From NCBI GenBank assembly GCA_030427805.1, contig JAUICP010000010.1:1-43848 (forward strand): a stretch of 43,848 nt of DNA. The letters are read 5' to 3'. Made by a program: the position numbers and the translations under genes. The DNA is from Bdellovibrionia bacterium. GTDB lineage: Bacteria; Bdellovibrionota; Bdellovibrionia; Bdellovibrionales; JAGQZY01. The notes beneath the pieces were generated by a model, which saw nothing but the letters and a program-made list of their open reading frames with translations, had not been told where the DNA came from and made no database searches. Below are positions 15,558 through 23,774 of this stretch, piece by piece (positions within the stretch are counted from its first letter, which is position 1; every line of letters starts with the position of its first letter).

Positions 15558-16964
15558 ATGAAACATCTAAGATTATTTTTAACCATAGTTGCGAGCCTCA
15601 TACTGAGCTCGCAACTCGCTCTAGCTCAGGTGGGCGATTATCTTGCCAGTGAAATGAGTCGAATCAGTAAAATTGAAAACATGAATCAAAAAACAGAAAG
15701 CGCGAGGAGTTTATTTGAGGACTTTTTTGAGCTGCAGAGAGGTCACCTCAATCTTTTTATAGCAATTAGCCTCGGAATGGACCCATCAAATCCAAACTAC
15801 GTAAACAGATATGACTATTACTCCTTTAAAACCTTTAGAGAATTCTCTGATTTTTATAGATCGAGGGCCTACGTTGGAATTGCCACGAGCATTGACAAAA
15901 AATCTCAATTCTTGGAGGACATCGCCAAAAGAATTAGAAATCACCAGTTCATCAGAGCTTTAGCTATAGACATTATTAACTCTACAAAGTCAGAAATTTC
16001 TAACAGCGAGTCTCTTGGTCTCACTCTAAAGTCTGGGCTAAACAAATTCTATCTAAGAGGTGCTTCGTCAGATAAAGGTAAATTACTTCCACTTTTTAGT
16101 GACGTTGTTAAATTTCTTATTAATACTTCCAGAAAACCTCAACCAGGAGACTATACAAAAAAAGTCTTAACACCAATCTTTGAGGCTTTGATGGAAATAG
16201 AGTCAGATGAACTTGCCAGACAGGCTATATCTGTATTGCAAAACGATATATGGGCCCAGTTTTCGCCACAAATAATTGAAGAATTTCTCGAACGTGAAAA
16301 TGTCGATTTAAATAAGTCGATTATTTTTAGAGTTCTGTCAAAGGAGAGTTGGGAGAAAGGCTATCCTGAATACGAGCAACTCATTGAGTCTCTCGTTGAT
16401 TCTGAAGCCTACGACGAACACCTGGTCAGATATGTTTTTACCCAAGGAAGACTCAAAAATCGCGCTGACCTCGTTCTAAAAATCTTTGCTCGAAATCAAG
16501 TCAATGACGAATTTATATTTGGTCTCAATGATCTGAGCAAGAATAGTCCAAGTGAAGCGAACCTCGTCCCTACAATTATCAGTGGGCTAATCGATCGAAC
16601 TGATACTACTGAAGTAAAAAGTAACATTTATGAAATTCTCTATTCGATGTCTGAACGAACTGATTTTTGGCTCAACTACCAAGGCTCATTCTTTAAGGTC
16701 GCCAATAAAGCGATCGATCTTGATAACCCCGAATATAAGGCAAGTCCTATTGAATTATCTACCTACTGGGTCATCAAAGCCCTTGCTCTGCAACCAGAGC
16801 TCGCCAGGTCCCCGGAGGGTGGCAGACTTATTCGAAGGATCAATAGAATGAAGTTCCTCACTTCAAATATGGATGAGTTTGACGATCTCGTCGACATCGC
16901 GCTTAATTCCGCTCAGTTTCAACCGGCGTCATGTATTGAGTGGTTTATGCGCAGCCAATATTAA
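15558..16964 (+). CDS. Unrecognised exported helical protein, operon partner of beta-roll protein
   Basis: An exported protein of 468 residues with a classical signal peptide (cleavage near A-L-A-Q). The ATG at 15558 has an AGGAAG ribosome-binding site and lies 23 bases after the beta-roll stop codon, so the two are co-transcribed; a strong terminator follows at 17019-17051. The mature protein is mostly helix with repeating leucine-rich helical pairs resembling HEAT- or TPR-type solenoids (for example the segments near 200-320). No catalytic motif is seen, and there is one Cys near the C-terminus. It may be a periplasmic partner needed for export or anchoring of the fibre, but that rests on gene order only. 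The family is not recognised. Confidence 0.7.
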   Translation: MKHLRLFLTIVASLILSSQLALAQVGDYLASEMSRISKIENMNQKTESARSLFEDFFELQRGHLNLFIAISLGMDPSNPNYVNRYDYYSFKTFREFSDFYRSRAYVGIATSIDKKSQFLEDIAKRIRNHQFIRALAIDIINSTKSEISNSESLGLTLKSGLNKFYLRGASSDKGKLLPLFSDVVKFLINTSRKPQPGDYTKKVLTPIFEALMEIESDELARQAISVLQNDIWAQFSPQIIEEFLERENVDLNKSIIFRVLSKESWEKGYPEYEQLIESLVDSEAYDEHLVRYVFTQGRLKNRADLVLKIFARNQVNDEFIFGLNDLSKNSPSEANLVPTIISGLIDRTDTTEVKSNIYEILYSMSERTDFWLNYQGSFFKVANKAIDLDNPEYKASPIELSTYWVIKALALQPELARSPEGGRLIRRINRMKFLTSNMDEFDDLVDIALNSAQFQPASCIEWFMRSQY

Positions 16965-17018
16965 CCCCCCCCTTCAAATGGCCTTCCTCACTCTCGGGCC
17001 CTTTTGAAGCTACACCTC

Positions 17019-17051
17019 AGCCAGCTTACTAAAAAGGTAAGCTGGCTTTTC
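17019..17051 (+). terminator. Rho-independent terminator after 15558-16964
   Basis: AGCCAGCTTAC pairs with GTAAGCTGGCT (11 bp) around a seven-base A-rich loop, followed by TTTTCTT. It ends the 14409-16964 operon. Confidence 0.85.
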
Positions 17052-17123
17052 TTGGTCATCCTAAGGAACCTTATAGCTCTTAAATACCTCAAGCTAACCC
17101 CTTGAAATTCCGATAAATTACTG

Positions 17124-18566
17124 ATGAGCAGGGTTTTATTTATAGTAGGGTTGGGGTTATTTTTAAGCCTCTCAGTTGTCGCTGAGGAGCTTCCAACCAA
17201 TGGTCCCACGGCTGACACCGAAGTCAGCGCGGAGCCAACATGTGAGCCCCCCTCCCAGAGATCTGCCGCCTTTCGATGCGCAGAAGGTGTTTTTACAAGT
17301 GTTCGCGCCATTTTTTGGGACCTCCCACGAGGTATGTACAACGCGATCTTTCCAGGAAATCCCCCTGAAAATGAAAACGACCAAAGTACACCGCGAAACT
17401 TTGTCGAACGCTGTAACTCCGACCCCGAAATCAAAAGGGGGATGCTGATTACTATTGAGCCACTTCTGAGTGAAGAAGAACTTCAGCGCTTTCTATCTTT
17501 TGGATGTGAAAGCCTTGAGGGACGAATTCGAAGAAGGGAGCAAACTCTTCTCAGGCAAGTCAGATACCATTTGGATCTACAAAGAGATGTCGAGCGTGAA
17601 CTACAAAATGGTGATCACGATGAAGACCGTAGGTTTTACCTCGAACAGCTTCTACAAGATTCTCAATTGAACTCTGAGCAAGAACTTTTCTATTCTCGCT
17701 TTACAGCAAGACAAGAACTTGAAGCCCAAGTCCGACAACAGCGAGCCGAACTCTTTAACGAGGGAGTGAATCACCTCTTAAGCTGTTCCCAGTGGCGGGA
17801 TTATGTCGAAGGCGTTTGCGGTGTCATCGGCGGAGGTGGTGTCATCGGTGGAGTGGTAAAAGGGGCGCGGGTCGCAAGAAGCGTTTACGCTGCAGGGACC
17901 GCCGCCAATGCCGCCATGAGAACGCGCCTTGCCCAGCTTGGTTTGACCAACCTTCAGGCAGGCAATGTCCTTTCCCGTTTAGATGCCGCCCAAGTCGATG
18001 AACTCGTAGAACTTTTAACTACGGTTCGAGCTGGAACTCCATTGAACCTTCAACAATCCCAACGCTACGGAGACCTTCTTAACGAAGCCCAAGTCCGTGG
18101 ATTTTTTGCAGTTCACCGAACTACCGAAGAAGGCGCACAAGGAATTGTGGCGGATGGAGCTTTTCGTGCCAATGCCCTCAATCACAGGGTCTATGCCTTT
18201 CCTTTTGTTACAAGTGGATCTCAAGTAGCCCGCTCGGGAGTAAACCTAGGAAACTCGACGATCACTTTCCAAGGGCAAGCGGCCAATTTATTTTCGAACC
18301 AAACTGTCTTTGGTCCATTTTCTGGAGTCCAAAGAGCGCTCAGTCACCAGACAACCGGAATCGGAAGACTTGTCATCGATGAAGGCCAATGGGTCGATGA
18401 TGTCTATGTCGTTACAAGAGCCCACATGGAAAGTCTTCCACCGGGTCAAGCTATTATGGGTGCAGCCCGAGATACAATAGATGTGGGAACGGGCCTCTCA
18501 TACATTGGAGCAATAACCATCGGTGGTTATGGCGATTTTCAAATTGTCATGCGCGAAGGCCAATAG
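17124..18566 (+). CDS. Exported toxin-like protein with possible ADP-ribosyltransferase-type C-terminal domain
   Basis: An exported protein of 480 residues with a signal peptide cleaved near V-V-A-E (residues 20-21). After a Pro/Glu spacer comes a helical, charged region (about 100-225) and then a glycine-rich hydrophobic zipper at 229-247 followed by an Ala-rich helix, which could insert into a membrane. The C-terminal domain (about 325-480) starts F-F-A-V-H331-R-T-T-E-E-G-A and continues I-V-A-D-G-A-F, then R-V-Y-A-F, a pattern seen at the start of HYD1-like and related ADP-ribosyltransferase toxin domains (H-x-T, helix, G, V-Y-A/L-F). The match is by motif only and catalytic residues are not confirmed. 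The next gene encodes a 94-residue coiled-coil protein. No obvious ribosome-binding site precedes the ATG at 17124. Confidence 0.55.
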   Translation: MSRVLFIVGLGLFLSLSVVAEELPTNGPTADTEVSAEPTCEPPSQRSAAFRCAEGVFTSVRAIFWDLPRGMYNAIFPGNPPENENDQSTPRNFVERCNSDPEIKRGMLITIEPLLSEEELQRFLSFGCESLEGRIRRREQTLLRQVRYHLDLQRDVERELQNGDHDEDRRFYLEQLLQDSQLNSEQELFYSRFTARQELEAQVRQQRAELFNEGVNHLLSCSQWRDYVEGVCGVIGGGGVIGGVVKGARVARSVYAAGTAANAAMRTRLAQLGLTNLQAGNVLSRLDAAQVDELVELLTTVRAGTPLNLQQSQRYGDLLNEAQVRGFFAVHRTTEEGAQGIVADGAFRANALNHRVYAFPFVTSGSQVARSGVNLGNSTITFQGQAANLFSNQTVFGPFSGVQRALSHQTTGIGRLVIDEGQWVDDVYVVTRAHMESLPPGQAIMGAARDTIDVGTGLSYIGAITIGGYGDFQIVMREGQ

Positions 18567-18666
18567 AGCTTTTCAATTAGATATTATCTAAGTGTAATGC
18601 AACGTTATATCAATTTTTAATATCCAAAGATCTTTGCCATACTAAGTTCATAGAAAGGAGCAACCA

Positions 18667-18951
18667 TTGAGACAAGAATACAAAGAAACACCGACAGCAC
18701 AAGATTTGAAGGATATGAACACGCGGATTTCAGCCCTGAGAGAGCGGGCCAAGAAGAGTAAAATCGAAGCTAAGGAGTCTTTTGAGACGCAAATGAAAGC
18801 CGTTGAGGATCAATACGAGCTGATCGTTGCCAAAATGAATCAAGTCTCTACTAAAGCGACTAAAGCCGGCGACGAAGTAAAAGGTGGAATATCCACAGCC
18901 TGGATGAATTTAAAATCTTCATTTGATCGGGCTTCTAAATATCTTCACTAA
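18667..18951 (+). CDS. Small coiled-coil stress-type protein
   Basis: A 94-residue cytoplasmic protein that is almost entirely charged helix. The start is a TTG at 18667 with AAGGAG six bases upstream; no other start fits. The N-terminal half has heptad-like Lys/Glu/Ala spacing. The C-terminal part A-G-D-E-V-K-G-G-I-S-T-A-W-M-N-L-K-S-S-F-D-R-A matches the A-W-x-x-L-K plus A-F-x-K/R-A pattern of small coiled-coil proteins such as the sll1863-type stress-response family. It has its own strong terminator. It could serve as a partner of the toxin-like protein upstream, but the 100-base gap and the separate ribosome-binding site make independent expression equally likely. Confidence 0.65.
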   Translation: MRQEYKETPTAQDLKDMNTRISALRERAKKSKIEAKESFETQMKAVEDQYELIVAKMNQVSTKATKAGDEVKGGISTAWMNLKSSFDRASKYLH

Positions 18952-18985
18952 ATGTTTTCTCTTCATTTCATTCTAGGTGAAATTA

Positions 18986-19017
18986 CAAACCCCTTCGACA
19001 ATAGAAGGGGTTTTTTA
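18986..19017 (+). terminator. Rho-independent terminator after 18667-18951
   Basis: AACCCCTTC and GAAGGGGTT form a 9-bp stem around the loop GACAATA, followed by TTTTTAAT. Confidence 0.92.
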
Positions 19018-19085
19018 ATAGGAAGTATTTCAAACTAGCTCTTTTCAAGCATTGATTGAAAATGCAATGATTATGTTACAGAGTG

Positions 19086-19107
19086 TTTCAGTTTTAGGTT
19101 ACTGAAA
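19086..19107. promoter_or_regulatory. Inverted repeat over the -35 region of 19151-20602
   Basis: TTTCAGT (19086-19092) and ACTGAAA (19101-19107) form a perfect 7-bp inverted repeat separated by eight bases. The -35 candidate TTAGGT lies inside the spacer. The placement suggests a repressor or autoregulator site. Confidence 0.5.
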
Positions 19108-19122
19108 GCACCGTGCTATAAT
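19094..19122 (+). promoter_or_regulatory. Sigma-70-type promoter for 19151-20602
   Basis: A perfect -10 TATAAT at 19117-19122 is preceded by TG one base upstream (extended -10), with TTAGGT as a weak -35 at 19094-19099 and 17 bases between. A start near 19129 would give a leader of about 22 bases containing the AGAGGTG ribosome-binding site at 19137-19143. Confidence 0.7.
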
Positions 19123-19150
19123 AGCGATTCCTAGATAGAGGTGCTTTGCA

Positions 19151-20602
19151 ATGGGAAAAATCAATGACTTCATTGATTCTTGTGACCAACTTATTAGATC
19201 TGGCGAAATTAATCGCGTTCGCAGAAAATTAAAAAAGTTTTCTTACAATTCCCTGACTCAAAAACAAATGCAGAAACTTGCGGCTCTTTACCGCAGAGTT
19301 GGCCTTGTTCAACGCGGGCTCAGACTGTTAACACCCAATGAGTTTTTAGACCGAGAACATTGGCTCAAAACATCCCCCTCCTATTTAGTGGCAGAATACG
19401 GAATACTGATTCAACGGTCTGGCTCGATTGATGAGAGTTTACAGATCTTATTAAATATAAAAGATAAAGAGGCTCCTGAAGCCCTTCTGTATAGAGCTTT
19501 TTGTTACTTCGCGACCTGGGAAGAAAATAAGGCAGTTGAATCCCTCGAGAAGTATCTCCAGTTCGACCTCCCCTCCTATCAGGTCCTCATCGGCCAGGTC
19601 AATCTGGCTTCAGCCTATATTGGCGTCAAAAAATTCAATAAAGCTAAAAAGCTTATCGAATTTTGTCTTAAGGAGTCTGAAAAGAGTAATTACCACCGAC
19701 TCATGGCAAATATCTTAGAAATCAAAGGCCGAATGCATCTTCTGCAAAATGAGTTACCTCTTGTGAAAGAGTCGGTTCATAGAGCCAAGAGTATCCTAAA
19801 AAACCAGCTCTCAACTGATTCGTTTCTGATTAAAAAGGTCGAAGGTATCTTAAAAGCAAGAGAAAGAGGCACCCCTTCTGCCTTTCAGTCTCTACGAAAA
19901 GAAGCTCTTGAGAGACAAGATTGGGAGTCTGTGAGAGATATCGACTTTCAAAGTCTGCACATAAAGCCTTCCCAATCTATTTTCGATTCACTTTATTTTG
20001 GCACCCCCTATTCTTCCTATCGCAAGCGTCTTGTCAGCGAATTCGATTTGAGCACAAACAATGAATTTCTTATTATCGGTCATAAAAAAGGAAAGATATT
20101 TGATCTAGAGTCAGGCACCTCCAATGGTGAAGACATAACAAAACCGGGAGGAACGGTTCACAGAACCCTTGCCATTTTACTTATGGATTTCTACAGACCA
20201 GTCCCCCAAGTCGATCTTTTTAAAAAGTTGAATCCCGACGAGTATTTTGACATATTCACTTCTCCTAGCAGGGTCCAGCAAGCCATTCGACACACTCGCA
20301 AGTTCTTAAAGAAGTACGCTCCCAAAACTCAGATTCAAGAAATCAAGGGAGCCTATAAAATAGTACTGGGCGACGATATTGCTTTCAAAATTCCAAGAGA
20401 AATGAAGACTCCGAATTGGTTTGAAATCCAGTTAAAGAAAATCGATTCTAAAAGTAAAAAGAAATTTTTTAAGACTAAAGAGCTACAAGTGGCTCTTGGC
20501 CTGAGTCCCTCGCCATTTTGGCGTTTTATCAGCTGGGCTATAGAGGAGGGCCATATCTCTAAATCCGGTTCTGGTCCTTCAACTGCCTACTCTTTTAAAT
20601 GA
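19151..20602 (+). CDS. TPR plus winged-helix transcriptional regulator (paralogue 2)
   Basis: A cytoplasmic protein of 483 residues with the same layout as the protein at 12736-14178. TPR-like helices fill residues 1-260. An OmpR-type winged-helix region at about 335-405 includes V-H-R-T-L-A-I-L-L-M-D-F-Y (paralogue: I-H-R-L-L-L-I-L-C-S-D-F-Y). A final helix-turn-helix lies at about 440-483 (T-K-E-L-Q-V-A-L-G-L-S, then a wing ending Y-S-F-K; paralogue ends F-K-L-K). Both also share S-L-Y-F-G-T-P-Y or S-Y-F-G-S-P-F near residue 285. It is expressed from a clear TATAAT promoter with an inverted repeat over the -35 region, so autoregulation is plausible. With its paralogue it brackets the fibre and toxin-like genes. 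The ATG at 19151 has an AGAGGTG ribosome-binding site. Confidence 0.78.
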   Translation: MGKINDFIDSCDQLIRSGEINRVRRKLKKFSYNSLTQKQMQKLAALYRRVGLVQRGLRLLTPNEFLDREHWLKTSPSYLVAEYGILIQRSGSIDESLQILLNIKDKEAPEALLYRAFCYFATWEENKAVESLEKYLQFDLPSYQVLIGQVNLASAYIGVKKFNKAKKLIEFCLKESEKSNYHRLMANILEIKGRMHLLQNELPLVKESVHRAKSILKNQLSTDSFLIKKVEGILKARERGTPSAFQSLRKEALERQDWESVRDIDFQSLHIKPSQSIFDSLYFGTPYSSYRKRLVSEFDLSTNNEFLIIGHKKGKIFDLESGTSNGEDITKPGGTVHRTLAILLMDFYRPVPQVDLFKKLNPDEYFDIFTSPSRVQQAIRHTRKFLKKYAPKTQIQEIKGAYKIVLGDDIAFKIPREMKTPNWFEIQLKKIDSKSKKKFFKTKELQVALGLSPSPFWRFISWAIEEGHISKSGSGPSTAYSFK

Positions 20603-20653
20603 TAGATGACTCAAAAAGTAAATCTAAGTTGACGATAACACAAAAGGATTAGC

Positions 20654-21523
20654 CTAGTACTTTCTAATACACCGAACATATTGAGGAATGTCCTTGTCTA
20701 TCTGATCCCGATTACCACCAAAGCTACGGGCATGGCCGCGGACATCACCTTCTTCATTGGATGACCAGTATGGATCGGGTCTAAAACCGGGTAAACTTCC
20801 GCCTTCTGCCAAGTCGAGAACATGTCTTAATTCGTCAAGAGCAGGAAGGTACCAGTCATTGTAACCCGCATATTCAAGGTCATAACAAAACTGAGCCGCT
20901 GGACTGGGGCCCCAAACTTCTACAAGTTCAATTGTATTCTCCTGCCCCTCTTTTTGCTCTTTCAAGTCAGTTATAACTCCACGATTACCCCAGCCTAACA
21001 TTAGGCTATCGTCGGCACCGTCACATAGAGGCTGTGGGCTAGAGCTACAATTTCCAGGGGTCACCATTATCTTCATGGAGCCAATACTACCACCGTACTG
21101 AAACTCTCCAGCATATATAGCGCCACTGAGACACTGTGAACCAACTGCCGTCGTTACCCCTGAAACACAATCGTCGAGAACAAAAGTGGTTCCCATATAT
21201 ATAAGAATATCCCCTGCAAGCGTGTATTCACTCGCAGCGATTTCTTTTGGTTTAATTTCCTTACAATCCTCGATGACTAATCTTGCTGTTTCATCTATGA
21301 CTTCAATTTGATTGATGATGGGACTTCCATTATCACAAGGATTTTCTTTATCAACATGACTGTACAGTTTACCATCGTAACCATGGCCGTTTGAGGATGA
21401 AGATTCTTTTTGTTTTGATCTATCTGAAGAAAAGACCGCCGAGTCGCCACTGCAGTTTTGAAAGGAAAGAACCGCTATTAAAGCGATAAAGTTTAATAAT
21501 ATTATACCTTTTACTTTACCCAT
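20654..21523 (-). CDS. Lipoprotein with DUF1566 (Lcl C-terminal-like) domain
   Basis: An exported lipoprotein of 289 residues. The start is the ATG at 21523, behind a GGTGGGG ribosome-binding site; an open frame extends upstream to 21628 but lacks a signal-peptide start. The lipobox ends S-F-Q-N-C. A Ser/Lys-rich spacer follows. The C-terminal 110 residues fit the DUF1566 / Lcl C-terminal fold: A-x-x-F-C-Y-D-L then G-Y-N-D-W-Y-L-P-A-L-D-E-L, Y-W-S-S-N, and the final V-R-C-I-R-K. In this family the two Cys and the W-x-L-P and W-S-S motifs form a C-type-lectin-like or FGE-like core, usually a surface binding domain. It is convergent with the regulator gene, 51 bases apart. Confidence 0.75.
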   Translation of the reverse strand: MGKVKGIILLNFIALIAVLSFQNCSGDSAVFSSDRSKQKESSSSNGHGYDGKLYSHVDKENPCDNGSPIINQIEVIDETARLVIEDCKEIKPKEIAASEYTLAGDILIYMGTTFVLDDCVSGVTTAVGSQCLSGAIYAGEFQYGGSIGSMKIMVTPGNCSSSPQPLCDGADDSLMLGWGNRGVITDLKEQKEGQENTIELVEVWGPSPAAQFCYDLEYAGYNDWYLPALDELRHVLDLAEGGSLPGFRPDPYWSSNEEGDVRGHARSFGGNRDQIDKDIPQYVRCIRKY

Positions 21524-21728
21524 ATGACTAACCCCACCCTTTAATTGTACAAAAAATAAAGGTTCTCCTCGATGAAAAAATCCGTGTAATTCAAGACATC
21601 TCATAATGAGTCGCAAATAACCTATCAATTCGAAGTTCGAAGGATGAAAATAATCACTCGCTTTTTTTCAGTCTGTTTTTGATGGGCCGTTGCTAGCCTA
21701 AACTCACATTGGTTAATCGGAGGAATTT

Positions 21729-23681
21729 ATGAAAATAAGGGTAATTCATTTAAGAGGAACGGTTCTACTGGCAATTTTAGTTCTATTTTTACTGCTATCA
21801 TTCAATGCTCTAGCAACGCAAGTCATCGAAGCCGAGTTCGGAAAGCTCAAAGCGAAAATGGAATTGAGCGAAAATAACGAGACTATATATTCAAGTCGCC
21901 GCTACAAGGGACTTGCTACTTACCAACTGTATATCCCGAGTTCCGGTAAATATCGACTTGAATTTAAAACTTACAATCCAACAAAGGACGACTATAAATT
22001 AAAAGTTCAAATTAAAAAAAGAAACTACGAGCTTCGTTACAATGATGAGCTGTCTAAAATGCCAGCATGGCAGGTTGCAAAGAAGTCTGGAATTGAGGTT
22101 GATTTGAACAAGGGTAAGGAGCAACTGGTAATTCGATCTATCGATGAATTTACGTACATTGATGCATTTCGAATAATTCCACTTAAAATCGATTCGTCCG
22201 AGAAGGAGTCCTCTGACCAAGAGGGAGGAATGGATCTTGGCGATATACCAATCTATGCCCCCTCTCAACCCAGAAGGGGTCCAAAGGATGACCCTCGCTT
22301 TTCTCTACTCAATAATTTGATTGGCTTTGCATCCGGAACAACGGGCGGCCTAGAGGGCCCTGATTGCAAAGTAACAAATTTGAACGATGATGGGAGTGGA
22401 TCACTTCGCGATTGCGCCGAAAGTAATTCAAGTCGCTGGGTCGTCTTTGAGGTTTCCGGAACAATCGCACTTAAGAGTCCTATTAAAATTGGTGCGAACA
22501 CAACCATTGACGGTCGCGGCCAGAATATTAGAATTATCAATTATGGTCTCGTTATTTCTAAGACAGAAAACGTTATTATTCACAACGTATCGGTCTCCAA
22601 GGCAGAAGATGATGCCATCACTGTTTACAAAAGCAAAAATGTTTGGGTTGATCATGTGAGTTTGTCCGACTCAGGAGATGGTCTCTTAGATATTACAGAA
22701 CAATCCTCAGCGGTAACGGTCTCTTACAGTCGATTTGAAGACCACATCAAAGCCATGCTTATTGGGGCTAATAACAAAAGAGAAGATGACCAGAATATCC
22801 ATGTAACGATTCACAATAATCTTTTTTACAATACGGTCCGAAGAAATCCAGCCATCCGTTTTGCTCGCGTCCACCTTTTTAATAATGTCTTTAAGGATTG
22901 GGGTGATGGAACTTCTGGGGATGGCGTATCGGCAACCTACTATTCACAAGTTTATCTCGAAAAGAATATTTTTGATCCCGACCGAGAAGTCGACAGGGCC
23001 CTTCGTCTCACCGTTGGCAACTACATCAAGGTCAAGGGCTATGTGAAAGCCACTGGAAACCTAGCTCTCGGAGAAGCCAAGATTTTTAGCCACGAAGAAG
23101 AAAAGGTTTTTTTACCGAGTCAGGTCTATAATTATTCGGCTCAAAATGCTGACGATGAGCTCTACCAAGCTATTCTCAGTCAGGCTGGTAGAGCGGAAAT
23201 TCCCACTTGGGACATGGCTGAAGGGATGGAACCAGTTTTAGAGCCAATCGAAGATGATGAAGAAGATGGATCTGGAAACTGGTCTGGCTCGAAAAGTGAA
23301 AAGACCTGCGATATTCCATGCACTTTGTCCGCCGAGGACTTTTCTTTCGTTGGGTTTTTGTCTGATGATGACGGATCTTTTTATTCACCCACAAGTCTAT
23401 TCAAAGTCAACGATGAGAATCCTTTAGCCACAACTCACTTTTATCTCGAGGATGCTTCAGATTATAAACTTGAAATTACTCACTACTCTCCAACAGGCAA
23501 AGAGGACTCTCTATTCTTAAAAATTAATGATGGTCCCATTCAGGTGGTTCATCTGGGATTTTCAGAGGATCTTAGAATAAAGACATTAAATAATCGGAAT
23601 TTGGTAGAAGGAAGGAATGAAATTACTGTATTTGGTAGAGAGAAGAATACAAAGATCTATCAAATTAGAGTAGTCAATTAA
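21729..23681 (+). CDS. Secreted pectate lyase-like protein (PL1) with two carbohydrate-binding-like domains
   Basis: An exported protein of 650 residues with a GGAGG ribosome-binding site and a signal peptide to about residue 29. Residues 32-152 form a beta-sandwich typical of CBM35/CBM6-like modules (I-E-A-E-F-G at the start, Y-I-D-A-F-R-I at the end). Residues about 190-450 form a right-handed beta-helix of PL1 type: N-V-W-V-D-H at 304-309 and the catalytic-arginine motif R372-N-P-A-I-R377 inside a stretch with H-N-N-L-F-Y and H-L-F-N-N-V-F. PL1 enzymes cleave polygalacturonate by calcium-dependent beta-elimination; the substrate here could be another uronate polymer. Residues about 525-650 are a second beta-sandwich domain, Cys-tied (C-D-I-P-C). 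A strong terminator follows. Confidence 0.8.
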   Translation: MKIRVIHLRGTVLLAILVLFLLLSFNALATQVIEAEFGKLKAKMELSENNETIYSSRRYKGLATYQLYIPSSGKYRLEFKTYNPTKDDYKLKVQIKKRNYELRYNDELSKMPAWQVAKKSGIEVDLNKGKEQLVIRSIDEFTYIDAFRIIPLKIDSSEKESSDQEGGMDLGDIPIYAPSQPRRGPKDDPRFSLLNNLIGFASGTTGGLEGPDCKVTNLNDDGSGSLRDCAESNSSRWVVFEVSGTIALKSPIKIGANTTIDGRGQNIRIINYGLVISKTENVIIHNVSVSKAEDDAITVYKSKNVWVDHVSLSDSGDGLLDITEQSSAVTVSYSRFEDHIKAMLIGANNKREDDQNIHVTIHNNLFYNTVRRNPAIRFARVHLFNNVFKDWGDGTSGDGVSATYYSQVYLEKNIFDPDREVDRALRLTVGNYIKVKGYVKATGNLALGEAKIFSHEEEKVFLPSQVYNYSAQNADDELYQAILSQAGRAEIPTWDMAEGMEPVLEPIEDDEEDGSGNWSGSKSEKTCDIPCTLSAEDFSFVGFLSDDDGSFYSPTSLFKVNDENPLATTHFYLEDASDYKLEITHYSPTGKEDSLFLKINDGPIQVVHLGFSEDLRIKTLNNRNLVEGRNEITVFGREKNTKIYQIRVVN

Positions 23682-23696
23682 TCACCCCAAAGTCTG

Positions 23697-23738
23697 CGGA
23701 TATCAAGGTTACTTGAAAGCTTGATATCCGTTTTATTG
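23697..23738 (+). terminator. Rho-independent terminator after 21729-23681
   Basis: CGGATATCAAG and CTTGATATCCG form an 11-bp stem with a 12-base loop, followed by TTTTATTG. Confidence 0.88.
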
Positions 23739-23774
23739 TATTCGCACCTATTTCACAAAAAAAAATATTAAGTG

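Noticed and set aside
21541-21560. TTTTGTA (minus strand) upstream of the DUF1566 lipoprotein
   Set aside because: Too close to the start codon and without the downstream half of the motif.
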